The notes beneath the pieces were generated by a model. It was not told the origin of the DNA and made no database searches. It saw only the letters and a program-made list of their open reading frames with translations. The position numbers were made by a program, and so were the translations under genes. Source: Pezicula radicicola (taxonomy: Eukaryota; Ascomycota; Leotiomycetes; Helotiales; Dermateaceae). From it: a stretch of 64,000 bases of DNA. Positions within the stretch are counted from its first letter, which is position 1; every line of letters begins with the position of its first letter. Of the stretch, positions 23,114 through 35,251 are shown one piece after another. Location of the stretch: assembly GCA_003008705.1 (NCBI GenBank), contig PDUO01000027.1:190425-254424 (forward strand). Direction: 5' to 3'.

Positions 23114-24459
23114 GGCACCGAACCAGACACGGGGAAGCCACTCAGAACATGAGGAGAGGAAGGAAGTCGGCGTTGACATTCGTCATCTCTTCTGGATATG
23201 GAGGCAGGCGCATTCGAATTGAGAAGCAACGCACGAAACGGGAGCACCTGAAGACCAAAGTCTAGAGAAATTGAGTGGGACTTCAGGAAGGGATTTTGGG
23301 TCGAGACTCGTCATCTCTAGAGATGGAGGCAGGAACATTGACATTTGGAAGGAACGCACGAAAGCAAGCACACGAAGACCAGAAGTAAGTGAAAACCAGA
23401 ATCCGTTAGAGAAACAGTTAAAAGGGGACAGATACGGTGGTAATTGTTCTACAATTTGTTGCATTTTCCTGCTATCATACATGTTATATATTCAATATAT
23501 CTACAGCTTGTGTCCAACTACCTGTGGTCATCACTCTGAGTGAGCAGATACAAAATCTACATGGTGTAGATTCAGGACAAGAGGAAATGCGTACTTGCCA
23601 GTAATAAGTCTCCTGCAAATTTCATGTGAAAGGGCCGGACCCAATTCGCTTTTCCGTTCCCTTCTCTGGGTTGTACGCATCTTCTAGATACAGAAAGCAG
23701 TCAGAAAGAGCAGGAACGTTACACCACATATTTTCGCCAGAATACGAAGAACAATTGCATGATACGATAAAGAGACGGGGAGGCTGTTGGTTTGAATTCA
23801 ACCACAATATTTACGGTTAGATTTGATGGACCTGAAAGCCCGTTTCAATTCCACATGTGGTGGTGCCTCTTTTCTGGTGTTAATTGAAGTGGTAGATGGA
23901 GTAGGCTGATGATGACCGGGCATTTGGAGCACTTGACGAACTCAACAATTTTGAATACCTCTGGAAGACTTCTTTTCAGTCTCGAAATGACTCAGGTGAT
24001 GATAATCTCTTGTCAATTGACTACGAAGAGACAATTTGCTAGCAGTGTATATGAAGTTATTCATGACCAGCAGGAATCTAGCAATGCTTCCAACAGCGAT
24101 GACCTTCGGTACACCACGTCCTCTACCACCATTGGAAATGCGTTTCAACTTACCAACATGTTGACCCAGATCCTCGGCCAGGCAGAGAATACACTTCTTC
24201 ACTAAATCGTCTCTGATGCAGGGCAGTCTTGATTCTACAATCTTGTTGACTGTTTGAAAACACCGTCCTTCTTCCTTCTCCTATTACATTTCACAAGAAT
24301 TGTTTTAAAATGATCTTTCGGCACAAGTTAAGACGACGGATTGTGATGTTATATTAAGAAGCTCTTCGCCAGAAAAACATGTGCCGCAATAATGATGCCA
24401 ATTTGCAGTAACACAGGCAAATCCCTTTTGACGCTTCTCATCACTGACTGACAAAAATC

Positions 24460-25995
24460 TCACAGGTGTCGGTGCTGAAAGTCCACAAGATCCTTCCGAT
24501 TTCGAAGCAAAGAAGCTGCAGCACTTGAGTGAGCTCCAATAGCACCATCCAAACTCCACCTAGCGGCTTCGGTCTCTATATTCTGACCAAAGGCATCTGC
24601 GAATCAATAGTCAGCACAAACCAGCAAATCAATATCAAATGATTCAACGCAGATCTTACCGCTATTATTATGAATTACAAGCAATGAGTCCTCGGAACCA
24701 GGTAGTGCCTTATATGTGTTTTTTGGACCGTTGAACAAGTCGGCTTTAGGCACAACTTGAATATGGGGCTGTCCTTTAAGGGCATATTTGACCAACTCAA
24801 CAGCATCGTCATCAGCAAAGTTGTTGAATGCAAAGACCTTCATGTTCGAAAAGGTATCGTATGCTGCAAGGGCCTTCAATGCTGCGAACAGGATCCGATT
24901 CAGTATTTGTGGTTCTATTTCTCGTGCAAAGATGACGGCCGGGTCAGAAGTATATACGTAGCCTTGTGGTGCGAGGACTTCTAAGGCTGAAATTTCGTTT
25001 CGAAGTTGGTGTTTGGCGCTGTTGAAGAGTAGCTCAATGGAGATCTTGTTAATTCTGGTGAATTTGCCGTAGATATCCCTGAAGCTACAGGACTCAGACT
25101 TGATGTGATCCTCAAGGAACTTCACAGTCTGTTCCATGGTCATCAAGGCACTCGATTCTACTTCCTTTACCTCTGGTAACCGACGATCTCTTGTCAGAGC
25201 ACCCACCATATAACTCCTCAACTCTTGATCATACTCCTCTCTCAGCGCTCTATCTTGTTTTGACTTCGTATCCAAAACCTCAAAAGGCGATGGTGGATCC
25301 AAGCCAGCAACTTCCTCTGGTCCTAAAGCAGAAACAGCAAACATCACCCTTTTTGTCTCAAAATCCGGTTGGATCGAAGCAGAAATAATAACCCTACGAG
25401 CCTGCTGCTTCCCATTTTCCCCTTTACCAAATGCCAAAACCTCATGACCATTACGATACACATAATCACCATGCATATTCGCCAAAACAATAGGCGTAAC
25501 AAAAGTATGCATAGCACCCTCCATATCCGTAATCTGATCCGGTGGTTTATTACCACTTACAAATTTAACGGCAATTGCCGCATCCTTCTTATTTCGCATC
25601 AGATGTTCTACGAGACTTTGCGGTACGAATTCGCTGCTGCTAATCACGGGAGGTTCTACTGTATCGGGATGCTCGAGATAATATTGTCGCGCGTTTTCGT
25701 CCATTGGAACCCCTGTTGGGATAAGGGTGTTGGAGGATCCTGTGAATGGTTTCATGTCTTTGGGGGCTTTTTTGAGGTACAGGTATGCTGTGTCGATCTC
25801 GGGTCCTTCCATTTCGTCGAGTTCTTCTTCTTCCTCGTCTCCTTCGTCTACTTCTTCTTGATCTACGTCGTCTTCTGATATATCAGGGAAATTCTTTGCT
25901 TGAACTCGTCCTTTTTTCTCGGAGGGCTTGTTCTTTTTGATGGTTTTTGGTGTTGTTTTCTTGAGGATGGATGGTCGTTTTTCCTTTGGTGGCAT
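24460..25995 (-). CDS. Conserved fungal protein of unknown function, acidic/basic N-terminus
   Basis: Two exons, 25995-24660 and 24596-24460, joined by a 63-bp GT-AG intron, give 490 residues. Residues 1-35 are Lys/Pro-rich, possibly a nuclear localisation signal; 36-65 are a long Asp/Glu tract (SEDDVDQEEVDEGDEEEEEL). The remainder is a compact globular region with no transmembrane segment. The last exon adds a well-ordered segment (AFGQNIETEAARWSLDGAIG) that continues the first exon smoothly, so the splice is credible. I do not recognise catalytic residues. From memory it may belong to a domain-of-unknown-function family such as DUF4804, but I am not sure. The ATG at 25995 is the first in frame and has a clean leader. 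Confidence 0.8.
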
Positions 25996-26760
25996 CGTGT
26001 TGTTTAGAGCTTTCCTTTTTCGTAGCGAGTGGCTGGGGAGCTTACTCGAAAACTCCGATAGGTAGGTGCAGTTGTTGGGGGCGGTTTTTAGTACGAAAGT
26101 CTTTTAGGTGGCTAGTTACGGGGGAGGAAAAGGTTAAGTATTTTTTCCCCCTATAATAATGCGAAAAAGTGGTCTTTTGTTTATTTCAATGTTTCCATCA
26201 TACAACATTGGTTATTGTTGTTGCATAATTGCGTTCCTAGATGAAGAATGCTGGCCTGCATTCCTACCTACCTTACCTCAGGCAATTGCTACAAACCGAG
26301 GGAGGGCGACAATGAATAGGATAGGGAGACGAAAAGGAGCTGCAATGCGAAGCGAGCCAATTGACGAACACTTTCTTCTCGTGGCTTTCCCAATGACTCG
26401 ACGGGATTTTGAAACGAGATTTTGAAAGGCGACTTTCCGGGAAAGCCCTCGAACTACACTTTGTAGCGGCACGATGGTACTACAGTACCCATCTATTATA
26501 AACACTCTATCAATATTCAAGAGGTATTGCTATAAGATAAACGAGCGTCGCCTGCACATACGATGGCATGACTGTAATATCACAATTGCTAAGATAAGCA
26601 GGAATGTATCAAACGATCACGAAGGCAGGAACGCGAAAGGAAGAACTGTTACATTAGGATTACAGCAAGAAAATTTTCAGCATGTGCCTACAGCCGGGCC
26701 GCAGGACACAAAGTTTACGAACACAGACTGCTCAGGATGACGAGGCAGCGTACTGTACAA
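25996..26760. other. Intergenic, promoter of the gene at 24460-25995
   Basis: Separates two minus-strand genes. Contains a Lys-codon-like and T-rich leader region near 26000-26160 and otherwise nothing recognisable. Confidence 0.5.
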
Positions 26761-28508
26761 TCATGCAGAGATTGCATGCTGGCTCTTCCACTCTCGAATC
26801 AACTCCTTGTAATCCTCTGGACCATATGGCTGAAAGATTTCAGCTACGCCGCTCTGTTTCCGATGGCTCTTCAACCCAAGGTCAGCTAGCAACATGTCAA
26901 CATATGGAATGGCATCGAAAACGAAATCCGGGAGCTTGTCGCCATAACCGCAGGGGTACCTCCATTTTCCGAATTGGCTGTGCAGCATTGTCTCCCAGCG
27001 CATGGTCTCTGTTGATGTTGGAAGCCTGTCAAGGGCCCCATCCATATATGCTGAAATCCAGAGTGCTTGGGTCTGGGCACATATGGCGGTTGTTATGGTC
27101 GTCATCATTCCCGCGAATGCGATATCACGGGTTCCGTTATTGGTTGTAGGAACCATAAAGCGATATAAACGGAAAGGCTGATTTGGAGTATCGAAATTTT
27201 CTCCGCGCGTCGAAATTTGGACGTCAGGCTGATCTTTCAGGCGTGGAAATTGAGATAAAATCTCCGAATCAGCCTTCAAGGTGAGTTGATCGGATTTAGT
27301 TGAATAGAATGGAAGGCCTAAGCTCTCATCTGATCCGGAGGGACGAAAGTTGACTGGAGGATGCGCTTTCCAACCAGTCGCACATAGGAGGGCGTCCGCA
27401 GGTAGAGACTCGCCCGTTGACAAGTGGATCGTCTTCTCAGACAGATGAGTTATATCCACAACATGAACTCGGATTGTGCCATCCTTCACCAGGTCAAAGA
27501 AATTGGTTGGGAAGTTCAAAATGCTCAAACCACTGCCTATCCAGAAAGCATCATTCCAAGGCTGTAATTTCTTAACCTCCGGGTGCTTGTCAAACCCGTT
27601 TAAATCTATGACATCGCTACCAAGAATTTTCCAGAAGGTATCGACAATTTTACGGCCTATAAAGCTACCATGAAGGAATTTCCTGATACGACCATAGCCA
27701 TCTTCAGCACCCCAAATGCAGGGACTAAACCAGGTGAGGAATCGAGTGTGCACCAATTTTTCGAGCCATTTCTTAAGCGGAGTGACATAAGGCGGTGCCA
27801 TCCAAACGGGCCCACGGCCGGATTTGCGAATAATCATGTCAACGGAAACACCTGCCGATGCATATGCGTAGGCGGCATCCCAAGCAGATTTGGCTCCTCC
27901 TAGAACAGCAACATTTTTGGCAGTCTTGAGAGTATCCGCATGATCAAGGAAATGTCTTGAATGGAAGAGCGGACTTCCAAACGACTCACTCCCAGCTATC
28001 GTTGGTAAGTAGGCTTCCGAAGTCAATCCAGTTGCTACGATGAGTTTCTTCGTAACAAGAGTTGACTCTTTATCTTCAGCGCTGACGGTGAGCGACCATC
28101 CACCATTTTGACCTGGTTCGGCCGCTTGGACCTTGGTGTTGAACCTGATTTTATCGAAAATTCCGAAATGTTGGCTATATTTGGTGAGATATTGATGAAG
28201 GACGGCAGCTGGAATGTGCTCTCCTGGCTTTACACCAAAGGTGGCCTCATCCATTGGGAAGTCGCTATACTCATATGTGCCTAACATATTATTCGACTTC
28301 AAACCAGGATAGAGACGATGTTCTGCCCAGACGCCTCCTACAGTCCCAGCTGCTTCAACAACAATTACCTTTTCATCGGGATGAAGCTGGATATAGGTTC
28401 TAGCGGCTGCCAGGCCATACCATCCTAGGGCAATATCAGTGATGTTGAGACGACTTGGTCACGAGAAACTTTACCGGCGCCGATAACAACCAGGTCGGCT
28501 TCCTCCAT
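26761..28508 (-). CDS. Flavin-containing monooxygenase-like protein
   Basis: Two exons, 28508-28475 and 28424-26761, give 565 residues. The tiny first exon (34 nt) is required: it completes the FAD-binding motif G10-x-G12-x2-G15 (VVIGAGWYGLAAA). An FMO-type signature FGSPLFHSRHF surrounds residue 166, and a second nucleotide-binding loop follows at 183-192 (VAVLGGAKSA), with GG-A in place of the classical GxGxxG. The motif LIVATG at about 139-144 is also typical. Such enzymes oxygenate soft nucleophiles or ketones using NADPH and oxygen; fungal members often serve secondary metabolism or detoxification. No neighbouring biosynthetic core gene is present, so the substrate is unknown. It is divergent from the membrane-protein gene at 29764, with 1.25 kb between them. 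Confidence 0.88.
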
Positions 28509-29763
28509 TCTCGAGGTCGCAAGGATAAGGATAACGTTGAAACAGTTACTGATGATATCGAAATCCCTTGGGATTGCCTCAGGGCCACTAGGTATGAAGG
28601 GTCAAATTACGAATTGCTGGAGTCGGAGTCGTGATGAAGTCGAAATCGCGCTTGTCCTCTGTAGTTGACCTGGAGACTTAAGTCGAAAGTGGGAAGCGAG
28701 GGCGCTAATCCTCGAGGAGTGAGCCCCAAGTCTTATTCTTCAACCACAATCCCACGAGTAAACACAAGCAAACGGACTTCGCCTGCAAACAAGAGTGAGC
28801 GTTGCTCTAAGTTCTGTTCCTGCTCCCACTTCGAAGACAGTCTAAAATTCCGTAATGCAAGGACGGAGAAATGGACCGTGGACGTGCATGTGCAGTTGGC
28901 ACAGTGAGGACAGGGCAGGGCAGATAAAGGAGAACTGCGGCGCATTGCGGCGCATTCTGGGGTAAACATGACAAGATTGGATTCGATTCCTTCGGCGGAA
29001 ATTCCCTTTCGCAAGAGCGTCGCAATCTAATCACAAATTTTCTCCAATCTGGTGCCTGTCTTGGATATCTTTCTGTCATAGGCTACTTAAAGTCGTAAGG
29101 TGTTTGCTGCAGCCAAGGCATCAAAAGATTCAAAAGGGGAACCTGCATGAACAACCGAAGCTCCCCAGCTCGCTACTCGTAAATAATGGGTCGTCCCGGG
29201 GGTACCCGAGGTCTGAGCACTCAGCATTGAGCAAGTGTTGAAGGCCGAAGTCCAGAAGGTTAAGATACAATAAAGGTAATCTGAAGTGTGGTGTTCTTTT
29301 GAACTCTTAACTCATTGACTTCACGAGCTTAGCAGTATAGTTTACAATGTCTTTTTACAGTGTTTCTACTGTAATAAGTCGATATAAAGTACCCTTGTCT
29401 TGTTAAATGGAGCTTGCGTAACTCGGCAACCAAAGTACAACGGTACAAATGATACATCACAAACGGTTGAAGCACATGCAAGAGTAACGTTCTGCAGTCC
29501 TCCTGTACTTCGTAAGAAGCGGACGCGGGTGCGAAACGTCTGCACCCCTGCCAGGTGGTACCTTATGAAGATCATATTCAAAGGAGTGTTATCGTATGTA
29601 CCTCCGTACTCAAGTACAGAAAAGATGCACATCATGAAAGGATCAAAACCCACCACATCGCCTCGACCTCATGATGGGGCAGGCGTTGCTGTACAAAATA
29701 ATTTCTCACTACCGTTAACCTTATGTTTATCCATTCTTAACGCATCTCGACGCAAGCTAGAGG
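28509..29763. other. Divergent intergenic region
   Basis: Lies between the 5' ends of the monooxygenase (minus) and the rhodopsin-fold gene (plus), so it must hold both promoters. No gene is supported; the short frames lack motifs. Confidence 0.5.
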
Positions 29764-31260
29764 ATGAGTTCCTTCAATACTGAAGCATTCACGCTTCTAG
29801 GGCTGGGAATTACGATCATCGGATTGCGGACAGTTGCACGAGTGCAGAAAGTAGGAGTCAGAGACTTCAAACCCGATGACTATCTCATGCTCGTGGCCGC
29901 CGTACGTAATTTTCAACTCATACCTTTTCACAAAAATATGATAGAACATAATTCTAATTGCATGTCAAGGTCATCTACTCCCTCGAAACAGCAACAGCAT
30001 ACGTCGTGGGAGCATGGTGGTTTGGACTGGCGAACAATGGAATGACGGATGAGGAGCGCAAGGCTCTCGATCCGTCCTCTCATGAGGCTTACCTCAGGCG
30101 GGGAGGTTCCAAGACCCAGCTTGTTGGATGGTCTCTTTACACACTGCTGTTGTGGCTCTTGAAGTTATGCATAACCATCTTCTACTCTAGATTAACGTAA
30201 GTCTCTTCCAAATATCTACGCACTTCTGGCTGTTTTGGTCTCTACCAATGACAATGATGGTATGGAATGTACGGCTGATTCAAACATGTAGGACTGGAAT
30301 ACAACACTTAGAAATGCGAGTTCGGATAGCATTCGTACTCATCGCCTCAACGTACATAGCCACTGAAATGTCGATTCTACTTGGGTGCTATCCGCTGGAG
30401 AAAAACTGGCAAATATACCCAAATCCTGGAAGTGGGTACCCTTCGGTCGCTATATTTACCAACTAGCGTTGCCGGAATTCATACATAAATACAATTGGTG
30501 CTAATACCATTATGCGCTCTAGATCACTGCCAGCCTGCCATCTCAAAGATCGATTTATACGTCACAGTCGTCTTGAACGTGTTGACAGATGTTTATCTTC
30601 TTTCTATTCCTCTGCCTGCAAGTGACCAACTACTTTGAAAGATTCTATTCCAAGTCCAACATACTAATTATAGGAATAGATGCTATGGCAAGCAAACTTA
30701 GGATCCAAGACAAGATGGTCCCTTCTTATCATTTTCAGTGGCGGTATCTTCGTCATGATGGCTGGAATATTAAGGGCCGCCATCATATTAAAGGTATATA
30801 CTCTCGACTGTCCAAAATCTCTTCTTCCAGAATCTTTAGAAACTCACATACACAGAACCCCGTAACAGGAGCCCAACAAGCCGGGAGCTGGGCAGTCCGC
30901 GAGACCTTTGTGGCCGTAATAGTCGGTAACCTACCCATGATCTACCCAATGATCCGACGCGGCCTAGAACACATCAACGTCAGTGTTTTCTCTCGAAGCA
31001 ATACAGCAAGAAGCAGCAATAAAGCGAGCTATGAATTGAACCCGACCATTGGCAGTGAGCGAAATCGAAAGGGTAGGAGGATTAGAAGTCTGCATGCTTT
31101 GCCGACTACTATGCAACATGGTGATGATAGCCAGGAACGGATTGTTGGTCCAAATCAGCAGGGCTCGGATTCGAAGGATGCGATAAAGGTTACCACGAAG
31201 ATTGAAAGCAGTGTTGAGGATGGTTATTCTGGGCATACAAGAGATCAAGGGAGTTTATAA
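29764..31260 (+). CDS. Rhodopsin-fold fungal integral membrane protein (Pth11-like)
   Basis: Six exons, 29764-29901, 29970-30196, 30292-30431, 30523-30617, 30680-30793 and 30856-31260, give 372 residues in frame. Conserved landmarks of the fungal rhodopsin domain family appear across junctions: DDYLMLVAA, VGWSLYTLLLWLLK, IFYSRLT, the NPGNHCQPAISKID segment created by the exon 3/4 join, LTDVYLLSIPLPMLW created by the exon 4/5 join, and GSWAVRETFVAVIVGNLPMI. About seven hydrophobic segments are followed by a polar cytoplasmic tail of about 90 residues. The family includes the Magnaporthe surface sensor Pth11, but no CFEM domain is present here. Probably a plasma-membrane protein; ligand and signalling role are unknown. 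Intron 4 (30618-30679) has a GC donor (GCAAGT). Confidence 0.9.
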
Positions 31261-31693
31261 TGAGTTATAAAATTAGGTAAGTTCATACCTCGGAATTGTA
31301 GCCATCGATGGAACTAATATATAATGGTATTTAGATTCAGTTTCACAATTGTCCTATCTGTAAATGGCTGTACTTCGATATATCTACAGGAACTCGCTAT
31401 GGGTTAAAAACGATAATGATTCAAATGAATATCAAACTTCTCGCCCCGAGTGATTCAGAGGCATTATTAGATCGTTGCCTCTTGGTCAAGAAGTCAGGTC
31501 TAAATCACTTAGTTGTGTTAAGTCACTCAGTCTCAAAGTCAAACTTGCCACTGTCAGCATTTTTGGGAGGAGCTCAGTATTGGTAATGGGCTGATATTCG
31601 TAGCTCGTTAATAGATCCCTTTTGACAAGCTCGACAATGCGCTAACAAGAACTCTTTCCCCAATCCCCCCTACAAACACCTATATCCACATCC
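31261..31693. other. Intergenic, convergent 3' ends
   Basis: Between the 3' ends of the rhodopsin-fold gene (plus) and the DUF1996 gene (minus). AT-rich; no feature seen. Confidence 0.5.
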
Positions 31694-32726
31694 TTATGCC
31701 CTGAACGCCCGCCTAATCTTAGAAGACATCATGGTAACCGACTCCAAATAATCACTCGTCCCCCCACTAGGATCAGCATCCGTCGCATCACAAGTCGGAG
31801 TCCCACCAACACCAGTTTGCAAAGAGCCATTCACATAAGCATACTCCGTCTTCGAAGTAGCATTAAGCATATTCGTCAAAGCCTCGGAATCCCACCCATT
31901 AATAAAATCGCCATGAGCACAGAACGAACTTCCACACGCCAAAGCCAAAGGCGGAGCACCAGACCAACCATCGGCAATAATATCCCTCAGATCATACCGA
32001 ATCGACATTCTCAACCTCGGAATTCTCTTCTGGCCAGTAGGACACCGATTAGTATTCGGAAGATTATCCGTTCCCGAATATGAACGTTCAGTTATATTAT
32101 CCGGGTTTACGCAGTCGTGGAAATAGAGAAGATGTTGAAGATGTGTGGAACAGGTTGTTGTGGGGAATGCAGCAGCTTCTTTATCGCTTGGGGCATCGTC
32201 TCCTTCGCAGAACCAGGTTGCTCCTGCTCCGGCTGTATCAACATTTGCTTGGGTTTTTCCTGATGAGTTTCCTACTACGTCTTTGTAGTCTTCTGGGATT
32301 GCTATTTCGGCGTCGCCTATGTTTTCGTAGTAGGCGCTGAAGCGCATGGGTGCTATTGGTGTGTAGTCATCTCCTGCTCCTGTGTAGTAGAGTGTTGGTG
32401 TCCACTTTGAAGCATGTTAGTATCATGTTTCTTCTATCTTTTCTAGGCTTTGGGGGTTTGAGGGTTTTGGAGGATTTGGGAATGGAACGTACGTATATTG
32501 ATTGATCATTCATATTTTCTGCTGTTGTACAACCTGTTCTTAATTCGGCTGATGTTGTTGTGTCTTTGGTTACTGCGTCTGAACCCATGAATGTATGCAT
32601 ATGACTTTTATATGTTCCTGGTAGGACAATTGGATCGATGTTTTTGTGCATGAAACTCTGCATCGCTACTACTGTGTATGCATTTGCTACACCTGCAGCA
32701 CCGAGGACGAGAAGACCTGAGATCAT
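31694..32726 (-). CDS. Secreted DUF1996-family protein
   Basis: Two exons, 32726-32493 and 32404-31694, give 314 residues. A signal peptide is evident (MISGLLVLGAAGVANA, cleavage near residue 16). The domain signature is clear: HMHTFMGSDAVTKDT, then GCTTAENMNDQSIYW with the tryptophan contributed by exon 2, PTLYYTGAGDDYTPIAP, a His/Asp/Cys core (LLYFHDCVNPDN), PRLRMSIRYDLRD and an AHGDFINGWD segment near the C-terminus. Cysteines suggest an extracellular disulfide-bonded fold. The family is widespread in filamentous fungi and often occurs as a wall- or matrix-associated secreted protein; its biochemical role is not established. The intron is 88 bp. The following genes on the same strand are also secreted or secreted-like. 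Confidence 0.9.
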
Positions 32727-33348
32727 CTTTCTTGATTTGGGTGGTTGTCTTGGCTGGAGGATTTTTTGGGTTCGAAGAATAAATGAGGATGGCTACTCCT
32801 GGTAGAGCAGAATTGGAAAAAGGCAAAGTTGGCCTGGAGAAGAAGTGAAAAGAAGTATATACAGAATCACACTGTGAATAAAAGAATGGAAGTAGCACCT
32901 TCGAAAGAGTGTGAAGAGGTAAGGAGCAAAACCAAAAAAATCAACATCTAGCATACATCCCTTTATAATCTTTTCCAATTCGGAAATCCGAAGCCTCCTA
33001 CCTCACAAACTAACAACATGGGAGAAGGCAAACTCCACATAATACTGTAGAAAAATGAATTTGTTTCGAAACCCCATTCCTTCGTTTGAAATACACGATA
33101 AACCAAGATCTCTCGGAGATAGAGCTCATAGGATCTCCACCCTTTCCTTTCGTTTAGTCTCCCGTGTGTCTCCCCCTCCTTTCTTTAATAAACTTTAGTA
33201 CCAGTATTTGTGGGTTGGGGGCCTCCGGAGCGACAAGTACGAACAAGCAGTGACGTTGGGCGGCGGTTTTTGTCTTTCGGACGTTGTTTCTTTCATATTA
33301 GCCAAGTCTTTTTTGTTCCGAATAAGGTACAGTATTGTTAGTCGATTA
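32727..33348. other. Intergenic, promoter of the DUF1996 gene
   Basis: Carries the 5' flank of the DUF1996 gene, including a TATATAC element near 32856-32862 read from the minus strand. Ends at the MITE. No gene. Confidence 0.5.
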
Positions 33349-33616
33349 CGGAGGTTCCGGCCAAAAGTCGTGCACACGCCCTATAATGCCCTATAGCCTC
33401 CGGCTACGGGCGCTTTGGCCTGGATCTGGTAAAATACAGGGCATAGGCCCCTATAATCAGTGCATATCACCTAACAAAGTGAAGCCTAAGGCTACGAAAA
33501 TAGAGCCTATAAGTGAGTCGGTTACAGGCTTTATGTCCTGTAGCTTCTAGAAATAGGGTCTACAGGGCAATAGGGCGCGTGCCCTATATTCTTACGACTT
33601 TTGGCCGGACCCTCCG
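33349..33616. mobile_element. TA-flanked MITE-like element, 268 bp
   Basis: Terminal inverted repeats of 23 bp, CGGAGGTTCCGGCCAAAAGT at the left end (33349-33371) and its near-complement at the right end (33594-33616), differing at one position. Each end abuts a TA dinucleotide (33347-33348 and 33617-33618), the target duplication of Tc1/mariner elements. Inverted similarity continues inward (ACRCGCCCTAT and TGCCCTRTAG) with a small insertion on the right. It is too short to code for a transposase, so it would be a non-autonomous element mobilised in trans. It is locally GC-richer than the flanking DNA. Confidence 0.8.
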
Positions 33617-34737
33617 TACAGAGGTATAGATCCCCCACAAATATTGTTTCCGAAAGTCTAATTCGAGGGTTTATTTTTTATGAGACGTGTTTATGCATGG
33701 GGAGTTGTGTTAGCCTTTATTATTGATCTGTTATGATAATGTGTTCAATTATTAGAAGAAACAAATGAAGTTGTGGCAGGTTGAATAATTTGCAGTTATT
33801 AGTTGTGTGAAGTTATTAAATTAAAGATTTTTTGGAAAAGGATTGCCAAGAGGTTGCGCGTTCTTTTTTTTATAACTCCTGCCAAGTGATTTTTGGCAGT
33901 TTGCCACCGGCCGCCCCCTTTTAAGATAAGCGAGCAGTTTCAGATCCATCTGACCAAGCGTCGTGACGATGTCTCCTTTTGGAGACTTTTGCTGATAGGT
34001 AGCTGGCTACTTGGTGTTCTGAGGAAATATTGCTTACATTGAGAGTGTTGAGTCCGAATTATTGAGGTGATGTGATTGATACGTCGCAGTGGGAAAGAAG
34101 GTATGCAAATGCATGGCAAAGTTGTGTATATTGAAAGATATGTGATCACTGGCTTGGAGCAAATAACCTGTTTTTAGCTTCAACCTCTACCAAGACAACC
34201 TTATCTATCTCCTGCAGCCAGAGACGCTTCCTAATGTTTAATAGAAGTTTCTGCCAACTTATCGAAGTGAAGCACATTCTCCTTTAAAATCCATGTGTAT
34301 TCCTTCTTAAACGCTGTTCTTCAGATACCAGAGCTCTTCATTTTAATTTAAAAGAAACCCGGTCCTTCAAACTCAGCAGATGATTTGCTTTGCAAGAAGT
34401 TCAAACTATACGGCTATGTTTTATAGATCTCGCCTAATTGGCGCTAGTCTCCCCTTCTTCTAAACTTACCTTACTATAGCGCAACCGAGAAAGCTTCTCT
34501 TACATCACAATTAATAAAAACAATTGAAAATAATAGTAGTTAGTTACTCATACTAATCTGAATTAAAACCATGTGTATACCACTCCTATGACAGCTACCC
34601 CTTGATTTCCTGTCCAACCCAAGGAATATGTCATTTATGTGCCTCCGTACCTACAAATCAATCAACCAACCAACCCATCACCTAAATAAACTTCCCCAAA
34701 ATACATCCATCAATTTCAAAAATAAAAAAATAAAAGC
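33617..34737. other. Intergenic AT-rich DNA
   Basis: No gene supported. AT-rich with homopolymer runs; short frames only. Confidence 0.5.
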
Positions 34738-35187
34738 TCATGTCTCCGAACAATCAAAAGATATCTGGCAAGCCCACCAAGCATGCAAACCCCATCCAGG
34801 TCCCATATTCCCATCACTATGATAAACCTCCCCACAAGCCCAATCACCTTGCTCAAAATGATTCCCAACATACCAAAATTTAGGAACGAAACCAAGTTGT
34901 TCCCCGCCAATAGCCTTCCCATCAGACCCATATGTAAAACTAGAGAATATAACGTTGTATTTGATGTTTGGGGGGCCTTGGATATGGTAAAGTGGTGGAG
35001 GAGTTTTGGAATAACCGCTTGGTGCTGAGCCGAAGGTCATGGTGTACCCTGGCACTGAACCGTTGTTATTGTTGGCTAATTCGATGCAGTTGTGGTCGTA
35101 GAGGGCGGCTACGTATTCCATGTCTCCCTTGGCCTTTTTGTATTGTGCCCAGGCTAGGTTGCATTTTTTTGGGTTGAAGTGGTTAGT
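34738..35187 (-). CDS. Possible orphan secreted-type protein, 5' end unresolved
   Basis: An open region read on the minus strand ends at 34738 and contains at least 127 codons from an internal ATG at 35121. It stays open upstream to about 35187 (FNPKKCNLAWAQ) and beyond, to an apparent intron whose donor (CCAG then GTAAGC) is at about 35251. Composition is protein-like and rich in aromatic residues, Gly and Asn, with paired cysteines (KKCNLAW, DHNCIEL, WACGEV, WWACQISFDC), suggesting a disulfide-stabilised secreted protein. I could not find a first exon with a signal peptide that joins in frame, so it may be a gene with further short exons or a 5'-truncated copy. No family recognised. Confidence 0.45.
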   Translation of the reverse strand, partial: TNHFNPKKCNLAWAQYKKAKGDMEYVAALYDHNCIELANNNNGSVPGYTMTFGSAPSGYSKTPPPLYHIQGPPNIKYNVIFSSFTYGSDGKAIGGEQLGFVPKFWYVGNHFEQGDWACGEVYHSDGNMGPGWGLHAWWACQISFDCSET

Positions 35188-35251
35188 GGATGAGAATTGA
35201 GATAGGTGAAGTGCTGTTGGTTGTTTGATGGATGGTTGAGAGGTAGCTTAC

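Larger units (their letters stand above)
21033..24459. other. Intergenic with simple repeats and orphan promoter-like DNA
   Basis: No confident gene in 3.4 kb. It contains a CTAC microsatellite (near 21255-21271), the 18-bp minisatellite at 22429-22518 and, on the minus strand near 23113-22960, a TATATATA followed by a long pyrimidine-rich tract, as in fungal core promoters and leaders. The frames downstream of it (including one of about 166 codons at 22391-21891 that starts without an ATG) lack recognisable protein content. Confidence 0.5.

Noticed and set aside
25369..25878. 169-codon plus-strand frame with hydrophobic end
   Set aside because: Antisense of the conserved gene at 24460-25995, including its Asp/Glu tract, which reads as Phe/Leu on the other strand.
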